NCBI GenBank assembly: GCA_963844175.1
Contig: CAWJNE010000024.1
Span: 97,602-161,601, forward strand
DNA length: 64,000 bases
From: JALZMG01 sp963844175
GTDB lineage: Bacteria > Actinomycetota > Acidimicrobiia > Acidimicrobiales > Ilumatobacteraceae
Reading direction: 5' to 3'
Shown here: positions 8,015 to 16,240 of the stretch, piece after piece
How positions within the stretch are numbered: the first letter of the stretch is position 1
Layout of the letters: every line of letters starts with the position of its first letter
Notes under the pieces: model-generated
What the model was told of the DNA's origin: nothing
Database searches by the model: none
Seen by the model: the letters and a program-made list of their open reading frames with translations, nothing else
Program-made: the position numbers and the translations under genes

Positions 8015-9374
8015 CGCGACCCGGCGGCGCCGAGGCGGTCAGGTCGGCGAGGAACCGTTCGGCCCATCCCTGCACGTCGCTGCTGCGCACCACCTCGCGC
8101 AGCCGGGCCAGCCGGGCCCGTCGCTCGTGACGGTGCATCTCCACCGCCGTGACGATCGCCTCGCGCAGGGCCTTCTCGTCGTGCGGGTTGACGAGCACGG
8201 CGTCCGTCAGCTCGTCGGCGGCACCGGCGAACTCGGACAGCACCAGCACGCCGTCGCCATCGAGGCGGGTGGTCACGTACTCCTTGGCGACGAGGTTCAT
8301 GCCGTCGCGCAGCGGCGTCACGAGCATGACGTCCCCCGTGCGGTACAGCGCCACGAGCTCGTCGAGGGGGAGCGACTGGTACAGGTAGTGCAGGGCCGGG
8401 AACCCGAGCCGCCCGTGCACGCCGTTGATCTCGCCGACGAGCTGCTCGATCTCGTACCGCTCGTTCTGGTAGTGCTCGACGCCCTCTCTGGTCGGGGTGG
8501 CCACCTGGACCATCACGCACCGCTCGGTGTCCAGCGTCCCGTCGTCGAGCAGCGATTGGTACGCCCGCAACCGTTGGCTGATCCCCTTCGTGTAGTCGAG
8601 GCGATCGACACCGAGCAGCACGACCTCCGGTTCACCGAGCCTCGTGCGGTAACGGTTCGACCGCTGCCGGGTGGCCCGGCCGGCGGCGACCGCCTCCAGC
8701 TCCTCGACGTCGATGGAGATGGGGTACGACCCGACGTTCGGCTTGACGTCGAGCAGCTCGTCACAGGCGGCCAGGAAGTTGGCGGCGTTGATGCGGCGCT
8801 GGAACCCGACGAGGTCGCACGCCGCCAGCCCGGCCGCCACCTCCGTGCGCCACGGCAGCCGCATGAACAGCTCGACGGGCGGGAACGGGATGTGGAAGAA
8901 GAACCCGATCAGGACGTCCGGCCGCTGCTCCCGCAGCAGCTGCGGCACGAGCTGCAGGTGGTAGTCGTGGATCCACACGACGGCGTCGTCGGGGACCTCG
9001 GCGGCCAGCGTGTCGGCGAAGCGCTGGTTGACGGTCTGGTAGGCCTCCCAGTGCCGGAAGTCGTAGGTCGAGTCGCGCAGCGCATCGTGGTAGAGCGGCC
9101 ACAGCGTGTCGTTGGAGAACCCTTCGTAGTACCCCTCGACCTCGGCCGCGCTGACCTCGACGGGGTGCAGGCGGACGCCGTCCAGGTCGAACGGGGCGGG
9201 AGCGTCGTCGGCCTCGCCGGTCCAGCCCACCCACGTGCCGCCGCTGGCTCGCAGCAGCGGCATCAGCGCCCGCACCAGCCCGCCGGGGCTGGGCGCCCAG
9301 CCGTACGGCGCCCGCGAGACCGGCAGGCGGTTGGCCGCGACGACCAGTGGCTTGTCGACGGGCACGTCACTCAT
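8007..9374 (-). CDS. otsA: Trehalose-6-phosphate synthase
   Basis: 455 residues, GT20 glycosyltransferase. Transfers glucose from a nucleotide sugar to glucose-6-phosphate. Visible are the N-terminal ANRLPVSR and SPGGLVRAL loop, WIHDYHLQLVPQLLR, FFHIPFPPVE, GVDRLDYTKGISQRLRA and the C-terminal TPLRDGMNLVAKEY with SEFAGAA. It sits between metB and otsB with 4-8 bp overlaps, so translation is coupled along one operon. The product of the pair protects against osmotic and desiccation stress. Confidence 0.95.
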   Translation of the reverse strand: MSDVPVDKPLVVAANRLPVSRAPYGWAPSPGGLVRALMPLLRASGGTWVGWTGEADDAPAPFDLDGVRLHPVEVSAAEVEGYYEGFSNDTLWPLYHDALRDSTYDFRHWEAYQTVNQRFADTLAAEVPDDAVVWIHDYHLQLVPQLLREQRPDVLIGFFFHIPFPPVELFMRLPWRTEVAAGLAACDLVGFQRRINAANFLAACDELLDVKPNVGSYPISIDVEELEAVAAGRATRQRSNRYRTRLGEPEVVLLGVDRLDYTKGISQRLRAYQSLLDDGTLDTERCVMVQVATPTREGVEHYQNERYEIEQLVGEINGVHGRLGFPALHYLYQSLPLDELVALYRTGDVMLVTPLRDGMNLVAKEYVTTRLDGDGVLVLSEFAGAADELTDAVLVNPHDEKALREAIVTAVEMHRHERRARLARLREVVRSSDVQGWAERFLADLTASAPPGRDE

Positions 9375-10558
9375 GCCGTCGCCCGACCTGCGTGGCCGTG
9401 GAACGCCAACACGTCCAAGGCTTGTTCGAGGTCGGCGATGAGGTCGGCGGCCGACTCGATGCCGACCGACAGCCGCAGCAGGTCGGCCGGCACCTCCAAC
9501 GGCGAGCCGGCGACCGAGGCGTGCGTCATCTCGCCGGGGTGCTCGATCAGGCTCTCGACGGCGCCCAGCGATTCAGCCAGCGTGAACAGTCGGGTCGCCG
9601 CGGCGACGCGCTTGGCCGCCTCGGCCCCGCCGCGCACGCGGAAGCTGACCATGCCGCCGAAGTCGCGCATCTGCGCCACCGCGGCTCCGTGACCTGGGTG
9701 CTCCTCGAGCCCCGGGTACAGCACCTGTTCGACCAGGGGATGACGAGCCAGCGCGTCGACCACGGCTCGGGCGTTGGCGCAGTGGCGGTCCATCCGCACG
9801 GCCAGCGTCTTGACCCCGCGTAGCACGAGGTAGCAGTCGAAGGGCCCGGGGACGGCGCCGGCGGCGTTCTGCGTGAACCGCAGCCGATCGGCGACACCGT
9901 CGTCGGCGGCGGCCACGAACCCGCCGACCACGTCGCTGTGCCCGCCGAGGTACTTGGTCGCCGAGTGCACGACGATGTCGGCACCGTGGGCGATGGGCTG
10001 CTGGAGATACGGCGTGGCGAACGTGTTGTCGACGACGAGGAGCGCGCCGCGATCGTGGGTCAGCTCGGCCACCGCAGCCACGTCGACGCACGTCAGCAGC
10101 GGGTTGGTCGGGGTCTCCAGCCACATCATGGCCGTGCCCTCGGGCCAGTCGCGAGACAGCGTGGCGAGATCGGTCAGGTCCACGGCGTCCCACCGCATGC
10201 CGTACGGCCCCCAGACCTTGTCGATGAGGCGGAACGTGCCCCCGTAGGCGTCGTTGCCGAGCACGACCCGACCGCCCGGCGGGACGAGGCGCAGCACGGC
10301 GTCCTCGGCGGCCAGCCCGCTGGCGAAGGCGAGACCGTGGCCAGCTCCCTCGAGGTCGGCGACGCATGCCTCCAGCGCGGCGCGCGTCGGGTTGCCTGAG
10401 CGGGCGTACTCGAAGCCACGATGCCCGCCCACGCCCTCCTGGGCGAACGTGGTGGACAGCGAGATCGGTGTGACCACGGCGCCGGTCACCGGATCGGGCG
10501 GCTGACCGGCGTGCACCGCCCGCGTCTCGAACCCGTCGGCCGGGCGGGGATCACCCAT
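9371..10558 (-). CDS. metB: Cystathionine gamma-synthase/lyase (PLP-dependent)
   Basis: 395 residues of the Cys/Met metabolism PLP family. The PLP lysine is in SATKYLGGHSDV, with FEYARSGNPTR, SGLAAEDAVL, NDAYGGTFRL and ETPTNPLL. Synthase and lyase members are hard to separate by eye. Because cystathionine beta-synthase is the next gene upstream, a gamma-lyase role in reverse transsulfuration is at least as likely as gamma-synthase. It overlaps the upstream gene by 8 bp and otsA by 4 bp. Confidence 0.88.
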   Translation of the reverse strand: MGDPRPADGFETRAVHAGQPPDPVTGAVVTPISLSTTFAQEGVGGHRGFEYARSGNPTRAALEACVADLEGAGHGLAFASGLAAEDAVLRLVPPGGRVVLGNDAYGGTFRLIDKVWGPYGMRWDAVDLTDLATLSRDWPEGTAMMWLETPTNPLLTCVDVAAVAELTHDRGALLVVDNTFATPYLQQPIAHGADIVVHSATKYLGGHSDVVGGFVAAADDGVADRLRFTQNAAGAVPGPFDCYLVLRGVKTLAVRMDRHCANARAVVDALARHPLVEQVLYPGLEEHPGHGAAVAQMRDFGGMVSFRVRGGAEAAKRVAAATRLFTLAESLGAVESLIEHPGEMTHASVAGSPLEVPADLLRLSVGIESAADLIADLEQALDVLAFHGHAGRATA

Positions 10559-11948
10559 CGCGAGCCAGCGCCTCGAAGTAGCTCAGGATGTCGGTGCGGG
10601 TGATGACGGCGAGCGGACGCCCGCCCGCCAGCACGAGCAGCGCAGGTGCCAGCTCCAGGAGCTGGACCGCTCGCTCGACCTTCTGGCCGACGCCGATCGC
10701 CGGCAGCTTCGGACCCATGACCTTCTCGACTGGCGTCGTCCACAGCGACGGGTCGCGGCTCAGCGCCTCCATGACCTCCAACTCGTCGACGGAGCCCGAG
10801 ACCTCGGCGGCGGCGAACGGCGGCGTGTTCTTGCACACCGGGAGCTGGCTGACGCCGTTGGCTCGCATCAGCTCGACGGCCTGGCGCACGGTCTGGTCAG
10901 GGTTGACGTACAGCAGCTCGGCCATGCCGGCGCGGGTGTCGAGCACCGCTCCGACGCACTGGTCGCACTCCAGGGTGAACCCGAAGCTGGCCATCCACTC
11001 GTCGTCGAAGACGCGCGACAGGTAGCCGCGCCCCGAGTCCGGGTTGAGCACGACCACGATGTCGTCCGGACCGGCTCGCTTGGCGACCTGGATGGCGGCG
11101 GCGACGGCCATCCCGCCGGAGCCGCCGATCAGGATGCCCTCGACCTCGGACACCCGTCGGGCGGTCAGGAAGCTCTCCTCGTCGCTGATGGCGATGACCT
11201 CGTCGTAGAGGTCGGGGTCCCAGGCCGCCGGGAAGAAGTCCTCGCCGACGCCTTCGACGAGGTACGGCCGCCCCGACCCGCCGGAGAACACCGAGCCCTC
11301 GGGGTCGGCGGCGACGATGCGGATGTCCGGGTTGCGCGACTTGAGGTACCGGGCGACGCCGGTCAGCGTGCCGCAGGTGCCGGCGCCGGCGACGAAGTGG
11401 GTGATCCGGCCCGCCGTCTGCTCCCACAGCTCGGGTCCCGTCGTGCGCTCGTGGGCCAGCGGGTTGTTCGGGTTGGCGTACTGGTTCGGGCGGAACGCGT
11501 CGAGCTCGGTCGTCAGCCGTTCGGCCACGGAGTAGTAGCTCTGGGGGTCCTCGGGGGCCACGGCGACCGGGCAGACCACCACCTCGGCGCCGTACGCCCG
11601 GAGCAGCGAGATCTTCTCCGGCGCCACCTTGTCGGTCATCACGAACACGCAGCGGTAGCCACGCTGGGCGGCGACGATGGCCAGGCCGACGCCCGTGTTG
11701 CCGCTGGTCGGCTCGACGATCGTGCCCCCCGGTCGGAGCAGGCCCTCCCGCTCGGCGGCGAGCACCATCTCGAGCGCCGGGCGGTCCTTCGACGAGCCGC
11801 CGGGGTTCGAGGTCTCGGCCTTCATCGCCAGCACGCTCGGGATCGCGTCGATCTCGCTGATCCTGGCCAGCCGCACCAGCGGTGTGTGCCCGATCAGGTC
11901 GAGCACGGACCCGGCGATCGCGGTGCCGGCCAGACGGTCGTCACCCAT
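10551..11948 (-). CDS. Cystathionine beta-synthase with C-terminal CBS pair
   Basis: 465 residues. The PLP enzyme core is complete: SNPGGSSKDRPA with the Schiff-base lysine, EPTSGNTGVGLAIVA for PLP phosphate, and GAGTCGTLTGVARYLK. Two CBS domains follow in the last 120 residues, from AELLYVNPDQTVRQAVELM to RPLAVITRTDILSYFEAL, as in the regulated (S-adenosylmethionine-sensing) enzymes. Converts homocysteine and serine to cystathionine. It is the first gene of the four-gene minus-strand operon, with TACCAT 7 nt before its ATG. Cysteine synthase is the alternative, but the CBS pair argues against it. Confidence 0.9.
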   Translation of the reverse strand: MGDDRLAGTAIAGSVLDLIGHTPLVRLARISEIDAIPSVLAMKAETSNPGGSSKDRPALEMVLAAEREGLLRPGGTIVEPTSGNTGVGLAIVAAQRGYRCVFVMTDKVAPEKISLLRAYGAEVVVCPVAVAPEDPQSYYSVAERLTTELDAFRPNQYANPNNPLAHERTTGPELWEQTAGRITHFVAGAGTCGTLTGVARYLKSRNPDIRIVAADPEGSVFSGGSGRPYLVEGVGEDFFPAAWDPDLYDEVIAISDEESFLTARRVSEVEGILIGGSGGMAVAAAIQVAKRAGPDDIVVVLNPDSGRGYLSRVFDDEWMASFGFTLECDQCVGAVLDTRAGMAELLYVNPDQTVRQAVELMRANGVSQLPVCKNTPPFAAAEVSGSVDELEVMEALSRDPSLWTTPVEKVMGPKLPAIGVGQKVERAVQLLELAPALLVLAGGRPLAVITRTDILSYFEALARDG

Positions 11949-11955
11949 GACGGCG

Positions 11956-11961
11956 ATGGTA
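11956..11961 (-). promoter_or_regulatory. -10 element of the cbs-metB-otsA-otsB operon
   Basis: TACCAT on the minus strand, 7 nt, then ATG 11948: a predicted leaderless transcript. Confidence 0.5.
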
Positions 11962-12019
11962 CGTGCTGATGGCCGCGCTCCTCGAAGACTCGTCGCTTGG
12001 CTGGGTCGCCGACCCGGGA

Positions 12020-12610
12020 TCAGCCCCGGATCAGGGCGACCACGGCGATCAGGGCCAGCACGGCGAAGATCCCGGCCGCCACGCGGCGCAGGACGTGCTC
12101 CGGCAGGACGCGCAGCAGGGCGCGCCCGGCGATCACGCCGATGCCGGCGACCGTGACCATCGCCGCCACGGCACCGACGAACACCGACAGCGCGTCGCGC
12201 TGGGAGGCGAGGCTGGCCGTCGCTAGCTGGGTCAGGTCGCCCCACTCGGCCAGGAACACGACGCCGAACACCGTCGCCGAGACCCGCCACCACGCCGTCG
12301 TCGACGCCGCGCGGCCGGTGGTGGCGACGAGGTCGGGGCCCTCGTCGGCCGACCGCCAGAGCAGGACGGCGCCGATGGCGAACAGCACGGCCACCGCGGC
12401 GCTGACGACGCGGTCGGGGAGCAGCCCGATCAACCGCCCCGCCACGACGGCGATGGCCATCTGCGTGGTCAGCGCCGACGCAGCGCCGATCCAGACCGCC
12501 AGCGGGCGCCGGTAGCGGGCCGACAGCACGATCGTCGCGAGCATCGTCTTGTCGGGCAGCTCGGCGACGAACACCGTCGCGAACGCAGCGACGACGGCGG
12601 CCGGATCCAC
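12020..12610 (-). CDS. TMEM165/Gdt1 (UPF0016) family cation exporter
   Basis: 196 residues and about six hydrophobic segments in two repeats. Each repeat carries the family signature: VAELPDKTM near the N-terminus and LAEWGDLTQ in the middle, the acidic motifs that bind the cation. Characterised members export Mn2+ or exchange Ca2+/Mn2+ for protons across the membrane. GTG 12610 starts just before the first helix. A 14-bp inverted repeat lies 18 bp upstream, in the region shared with the divergent SWIM gene. Confidence 0.88.
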   Translation of the reverse strand: MDPAAVVAAFATVFVAELPDKTMLATIVLSARYRRPLAVWIGAASALTTQMAIAVVAGRLIGLLPDRVVSAAVAVLFAIGAVLLWRSADEGPDLVATTGRAASTTAWWRVSATVFGVVFLAEWGDLTQLATASLASQRDALSVFVGAVAAMVTVAGIGVIAGRALLRVLPEHVLRRVAAGIFAVLALIAVVALIRG

Positions 12611-12627
12611 GACCAGCCAGTCAAACG

Positions 12628-12675
12628 GCGTTTGTGCGCCGACGATCGCCTGGGCGGCAGCCGGCGCACAAACGC
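12628..12675. repeat. Inverted repeat between the Gdt1 and SWIM genes
   Basis: GCGTTTGTGCGCCG at 12628-12641 is repeated perfectly inverted at 12662-12675 with a 20-nt spacer. It may be an operator or a leader hairpin of the exporter. Confidence 0.6.
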
Positions 12676-12712
12676 GGTGTTCGTGGCCGGGATGGCGATG
12701 ACACCCCCTCGG

Positions 12713-12718
12713 TACCAT
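12713..12718 (+). promoter_or_regulatory. -10 element of the SWIM-MoxR-VWA operon
   Basis: TACCAT, 7 nt, then GTG 12726, the same geometry as before the cystathionine beta-synthase gene. Confidence 0.5.
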
Positions 12719-12725
12719 CGCGCTC

Positions 12726-14120
12726 GTGTCCGAGGAGGCCGCCGAACGCTGGACGATCGAGCAGGTCATCGCCGTCGCGCCGACGCCGGCGCGGTTCGCC
12801 GGCGCCGAGGGCGCGGCGGCACCTGCGCACTGGCTGGGGCTCGGCGCCGATCGGCGATCGCTGTGGGGGCGCTACCGGGGGTCGGGCCGCGAGCCCTACG
12901 ACACCATGGTCGACCACGAGCACGTGGCGTGGCGGTGCTCGTGTCCCAGTCGCTCCGTGCCGTGCAAGCACGCCCTGGCGCTGCTGACCATGTGGGTGCG
13001 CGGCCAGGTCCCGCCGGCGCCGGCGCCGCCCGCCGTGGCCTCGTGGGCCGATGGGCACGCGCGGCGGACAGCAGCGCGCGACGCCTCGGCGGCCACGTCG
13101 GCCCCCACCACTGCCGCAGGGCCGGGCGCCGGGCCGGATGAGCCCCCGCTGGTCGACGACGGCGAGCGGGATCGGGCCCGCGACGAGCGCATCGCCCGCC
13201 TGCACCACGGGTTGGTCGAGCTCGACCGGTGGCTCGACGACCGGCTGCGCACCGGTCTCGCCGACCCTGCGCTGGCCCGGTTCACCACGTGGGACGATCT
13301 CGCCTCCCGCCTCGTCGATGCCAGGGCCGGCGCGCTGGCCAACCGCGTCCGCCGGCTCGCCGGCGTCGTGGGTGCCCGGCCCGACTGGCACGAGGTCGTG
13401 CTGGCCGAGCTCGGCGTCCTGCACCTGCTGGCCGAGGCCGGCCAGCGGCTGTCCGACCTCCCGACATCGCTGGCCGACACCGTCGCCACTGCGTGCGGCT
13501 GGCAGGTTCGCCAGGCCGACGTGCTGGCCGGTGTCCCCGAGACCGACACCTGGGTCGTCGCCGGCCGCAGTGACACGCGCGAGGACCGCATCGAGGTGCG
13601 CCGCACGTGGTTGCACGGTCTCGAGACGCGCCGCTGGGCGATGGTGCTGTCGTTCGCCGCTTACCGGCAGTCGCTCGACGGATCACTGCCGGTCGGGGCC
13701 CGCCTGGTCGCCGACCTGCACCGCTACCCCGGTGGCTCGCTGCGCTCGCTCGTCGGCACGGTGCACGAGGGTCCGGATGGCGAGCACCACGCACCGCCAG
13801 CGTCGACGGTCGAGGCGGCCTGCGCCGACATCGGGACGGCACTGGCCGGCGAGCCGTGGACGGACCGGATGGCCGCGACGGTGCGCGCCGCCCCGACCGT
13901 CACCGCCGGTCGGTGGGTCCTCGCCGACCACTCCGGGAGCCTCGCCGTCGTCCCCACCGCATCGGGACTCGACACCGCCGTCGCCGCCTCCGCCGGTCGC
14001 CCCGTGCCGATCACCGTCGAGTGGACGATCGACGGCGTCGTGCCGCTGACGGTGCACCTCGTCGATCGCGCCCTCGATGTCGGGCCACGGGCCGATGCGT
14101 CGTTCGTGAGCGCGGCATGA
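12726..14120 (+). CDS. SWIM zinc-finger protein
   Basis: 464 residues. A SWIM finger with CxC...CxH ligands lies at about residues 71-82 (CSCPSRSVPCKH), followed by a Pro/Ala linker and a large domain without a recognised fold. SWIM fingers bind nucleic acid or protein. With DUF5691, MoxR, DUF5682 and VWA downstream this is the actinobacterial counterpart of E. coli yehQ and neighbours. The stop overlaps the next start (ATGA). The biochemical role of the cluster is not established. Confidence 0.88.
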   Translation: MSEEAAERWTIEQVIAVAPTPARFAGAEGAAAPAHWLGLGADRRSLWGRYRGSGREPYDTMVDHEHVAWRCSCPSRSVPCKHALALLTMWVRGQVPPAPAPPAVASWADGHARRTAARDASAATSAPTTAAGPGAGPDEPPLVDDGERDRARDERIARLHHGLVELDRWLDDRLRTGLADPALARFTTWDDLASRLVDARAGALANRVRRLAGVVGARPDWHEVVLAELGVLHLLAEAGQRLSDLPTSLADTVATACGWQVRQADVLAGVPETDTWVVAGRSDTREDRIEVRRTWLHGLETRRWAMVLSFAAYRQSLDGSLPVGARLVADLHRYPGGSLRSLVGTVHEGPDGEHHAPPASTVEAACADIGTALAGEPWTDRMAATVRAAPTVTAGRWVLADHSGSLAVVPTASGLDTAVAASAGRPVPITVEWTIDGVVPLTVHLVDRALDVGPRADASFVSAA

Positions 14121-14917
14121 GCACGGAGACGGTCGCTGAGCACTGGCACGAGCTGGTGACCGCTGCGCTGCTCGGCTCGGACCGGCGCGATCCTCCGGAG
14201 CCACCACCCGGTCCGCTGGCCGACGTCGTCGCCGACGCCGCGTCACCGACGCCGTCGGCCCGGATGCTGACCACGGTCGCGGCGTGCGCCGCCGTCCGCC
14301 GTGCGGGCTTGCGTCCGCTCCCACCCACGCCGCTGCTGGCCGGGCCGGCGGCGGACGACCGGGCGATGGTGCCGCCGGCCGCCGCCCGGCGCTGGCGATC
14401 GATCATCGCCGAGTGGCCGGTGCTGGAGGACGAGTGGCTGGCGCTGGTCGAGCAGCGCCGGTTCCGGCTGCCCCCGGACGTCCTGGTCGGGCTGCTCCGG
14501 CGCCACCAGCGCGACGCCGCCCGCGCGGCGCGAGTCGTGCGCATCGGCGAGCCGCTGGCCGGCTGGCTGCTCGATCAGCGCCCGGCCCTGGCCCCCACCG
14601 CCCGCCGTCCTGCGCCGCCGCCCGACCTGGGCGTCGACGGGCTGCCGGCGCTGGCCGTGCCGCCGGCGCTGCTCGCCCTGTTGACCGCACCACCCGACGA
14701 GATCGCCGCGTCGATCGCCACGGGCTTGGCCGACGGTTCGCTCGGGGTGACCCACCGGGCGGTGCTGATCAACTTCGTGGCCCGGATGCGGCCCGACGCC
14801 TGCCGCCCCCTCGCCGCCCGGCTGCGGGCCAGCGACAGCACCAGCTCCGTGGGGCTGGTCCACGCCCTCGCCGACCTGGCCGAGCAACGCCACCTCGCCC
14901 GCCAGGAGCTGTCGTGA
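14117..14917 (+). CDS. DUF5691 family protein
   Basis: 266 residues, helical, Leu/Arg-rich, without membrane segments. The N-terminal HELVTAALLGSDRR and the later WPVLEDEWLALVEQRRFRLP resemble the DUF5691 proteins that accompany SWIM and MoxR/VWA genes; the call leans on this context. It may be a HEAT-like scaffold (inference). It overlaps the SWIM stop by 4 bp. Its stop codon lies inside the first copy of a 65-bp tandem repeat that separates it from the MoxR gene. Confidence 0.75.
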   Translation: MSTETVAEHWHELVTAALLGSDRRDPPEPPPGPLADVVADAASPTPSARMLTTVAACAAVRRAGLRPLPPTPLLAGPAADDRAMVPPAAARRWRSIIAEWPVLEDEWLALVEQRRFRLPPDVLVGLLRRHQRDAARAARVVRIGEPLAGWLLDQRPALAPTARRPAPPPDLGVDGLPALAVPPALLALLTAPPDEIAASIATGLADGSLGVTHRAVLINFVARMRPDACRPLAARLRASDSTSSVGLVHALADLAEQRHLARQELS

Positions 14918-15052
14918 GCGAGCGTCCGGGCCGACCGCCCGCGCACTGGCTCGAGTGGACGAGCGAACAGGCGGCGTCGTGAGCGAGCGTCCGGGCCGAC
15001 CGCCCGCGCACTGGCTCGAGTGGACGAGCGAACAGGCGGCGTCGTGAGCGAG
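14911..15052. repeat. 65-bp tandem duplication
   Basis: 14911-14975 is repeated exactly at 14976-15040, and a third copy starts (12 bp, 15041-15052). Each copy contains GTCGTGAGCGAG, including a possible GTG start, and the first contains the DUF5691 stop. Confidence 0.95.
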
Positions 15053-15060
15053 GCGGCGCC

Positions 15061-16143
15061 GTGACCGCGTCGATCCTCCGCCCGCACGCCGAGGACCAGT
15101 ACGCCGCTGAGCTCGCCGCGCTCGTCGCCACGGACGATCGGCCCCGCCCACCCAGCTGGCGGCTCTCGCCGTGGGCCGTCGTGACCTACCTCCTCGGCGG
15201 CGAGCTGTCGGACGGCACGGTGATCACACCGAAGTACGTGGGCTCGCGCCGGTTGATGGAGATCGCCGTCGCCACCTTGGCCACCGATCGGGCCCTGCTC
15301 CTGCTCGGCGTTCCGGGCACGGCGAAGACGTGGGTCAGCGAACACCTCACGGCGGCGATCTCGGGGGACTCGACCCTGCTCGTCCAGGGCACGGCAGGTA
15401 CGACCGAGGAATCGCTGCGCTACGGCTGGAACTACGCCCGCCTGCTCGCCGACGGCCCGAGCGAGGCGGCGCTCGTGCCCAGCCCCGTCTACCGCGCCAT
15501 GCGGACCGGCCAGCTGGTGCGCATCGAGGAGCTGACGCGGATGCCGTCCGAGGTCCAGGACGCCCTCGTCACGATCCTGTCGGAGAAGGTGCTCCCCGTG
15601 CCCGAGCTGGACACCGAGGTCGCCGCCGTGCAGGGCTTCAACCTGGTCGCCACGGCGAACGACCGCGATCGCGGCATCAACGAGCTGTCCAGCGCGCTGC
15701 GCCGCCGGTTCAACACCGTCGTGCTCCCCCTGCCCGCCAGCCCGGAGGAGGAGATGGCGATCGTCGCCCAGCGCGTCGCCGAGCTGGGCAGCTCGCTCGG
15801 CCTTCCCGACGTCCCGGCCGCCGCCGACGAGATCCGGCGCGTCGTCACGATCTTCCGTGAGCTGCGCGACGGCGTCACCGCCGACGGCCGCACCAGCCTG
15901 AAGACGCCGACCGGCACGCTGTCGACGGCCGAAGCGATCTCCGTCATCACCAACGGCCTGGCGCTGTCGGCCCACTTCGGCGACGGGACGCTGCACCCGG
16001 ACGACGTCGCCGGCGGCATCGTCGGCGCCGTGGTGCGCGATCCCCTGCACGACGACGTCGCATGGCGCGAGTACCTGGAGGGGGTGGTGCGCGATCGGGA
16101 CGGCTGGGGCGACTTCTACGAGGCGTGTCGCCAGCTCGCCTGA
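15061..16143 (+). CDS. MoxR-type AAA+ ATPase
   Basis: 360 residues. Walker A is GVPGTAKT at about 83-90. An EELTRMPSEVQDALVTILSE stretch (sensor/Walker B region) and ATANDRDRGINELSSALRRRF (sensor 1 and arginine finger) follow. MoxR ATPases work as chaperones that load metal or remodel partners with VWA proteins; the VWA partner is two genes downstream. The E. coli relative in this arrangement is YehL. The start GTG 15061 lies 8 bp after the tandem repeat. Confidence 0.93.
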   Translation: MTASILRPHAEDQYAAELAALVATDDRPRPPSWRLSPWAVVTYLLGGELSDGTVITPKYVGSRRLMEIAVATLATDRALLLLGVPGTAKTWVSEHLTAAISGDSTLLVQGTAGTTEESLRYGWNYARLLADGPSEAALVPSPVYRAMRTGQLVRIEELTRMPSEVQDALVTILSEKVLPVPELDTEVAAVQGFNLVATANDRDRGINELSSALRRRFNTVVLPLPASPEEEMAIVAQRVAELGSSLGLPDVPAAADEIRRVVTIFRELRDGVTADGRTSLKTPTGTLSTAEAISVITNGLALSAHFGDGTLHPDDVAGGIVGAVVRDPLHDDVAWREYLEGVVRDRDGWGDFYEACRQLA

Positions 16144-16240
16144 GCCTCCGGCCGTAGCGTCGGGGGTCGGTGGACGAGGTGGACCCGTCGGGCTCCACCT
16201 GCTCGGGATCCGTCACCACGGACCTGGTTCGGCTCGTTCG

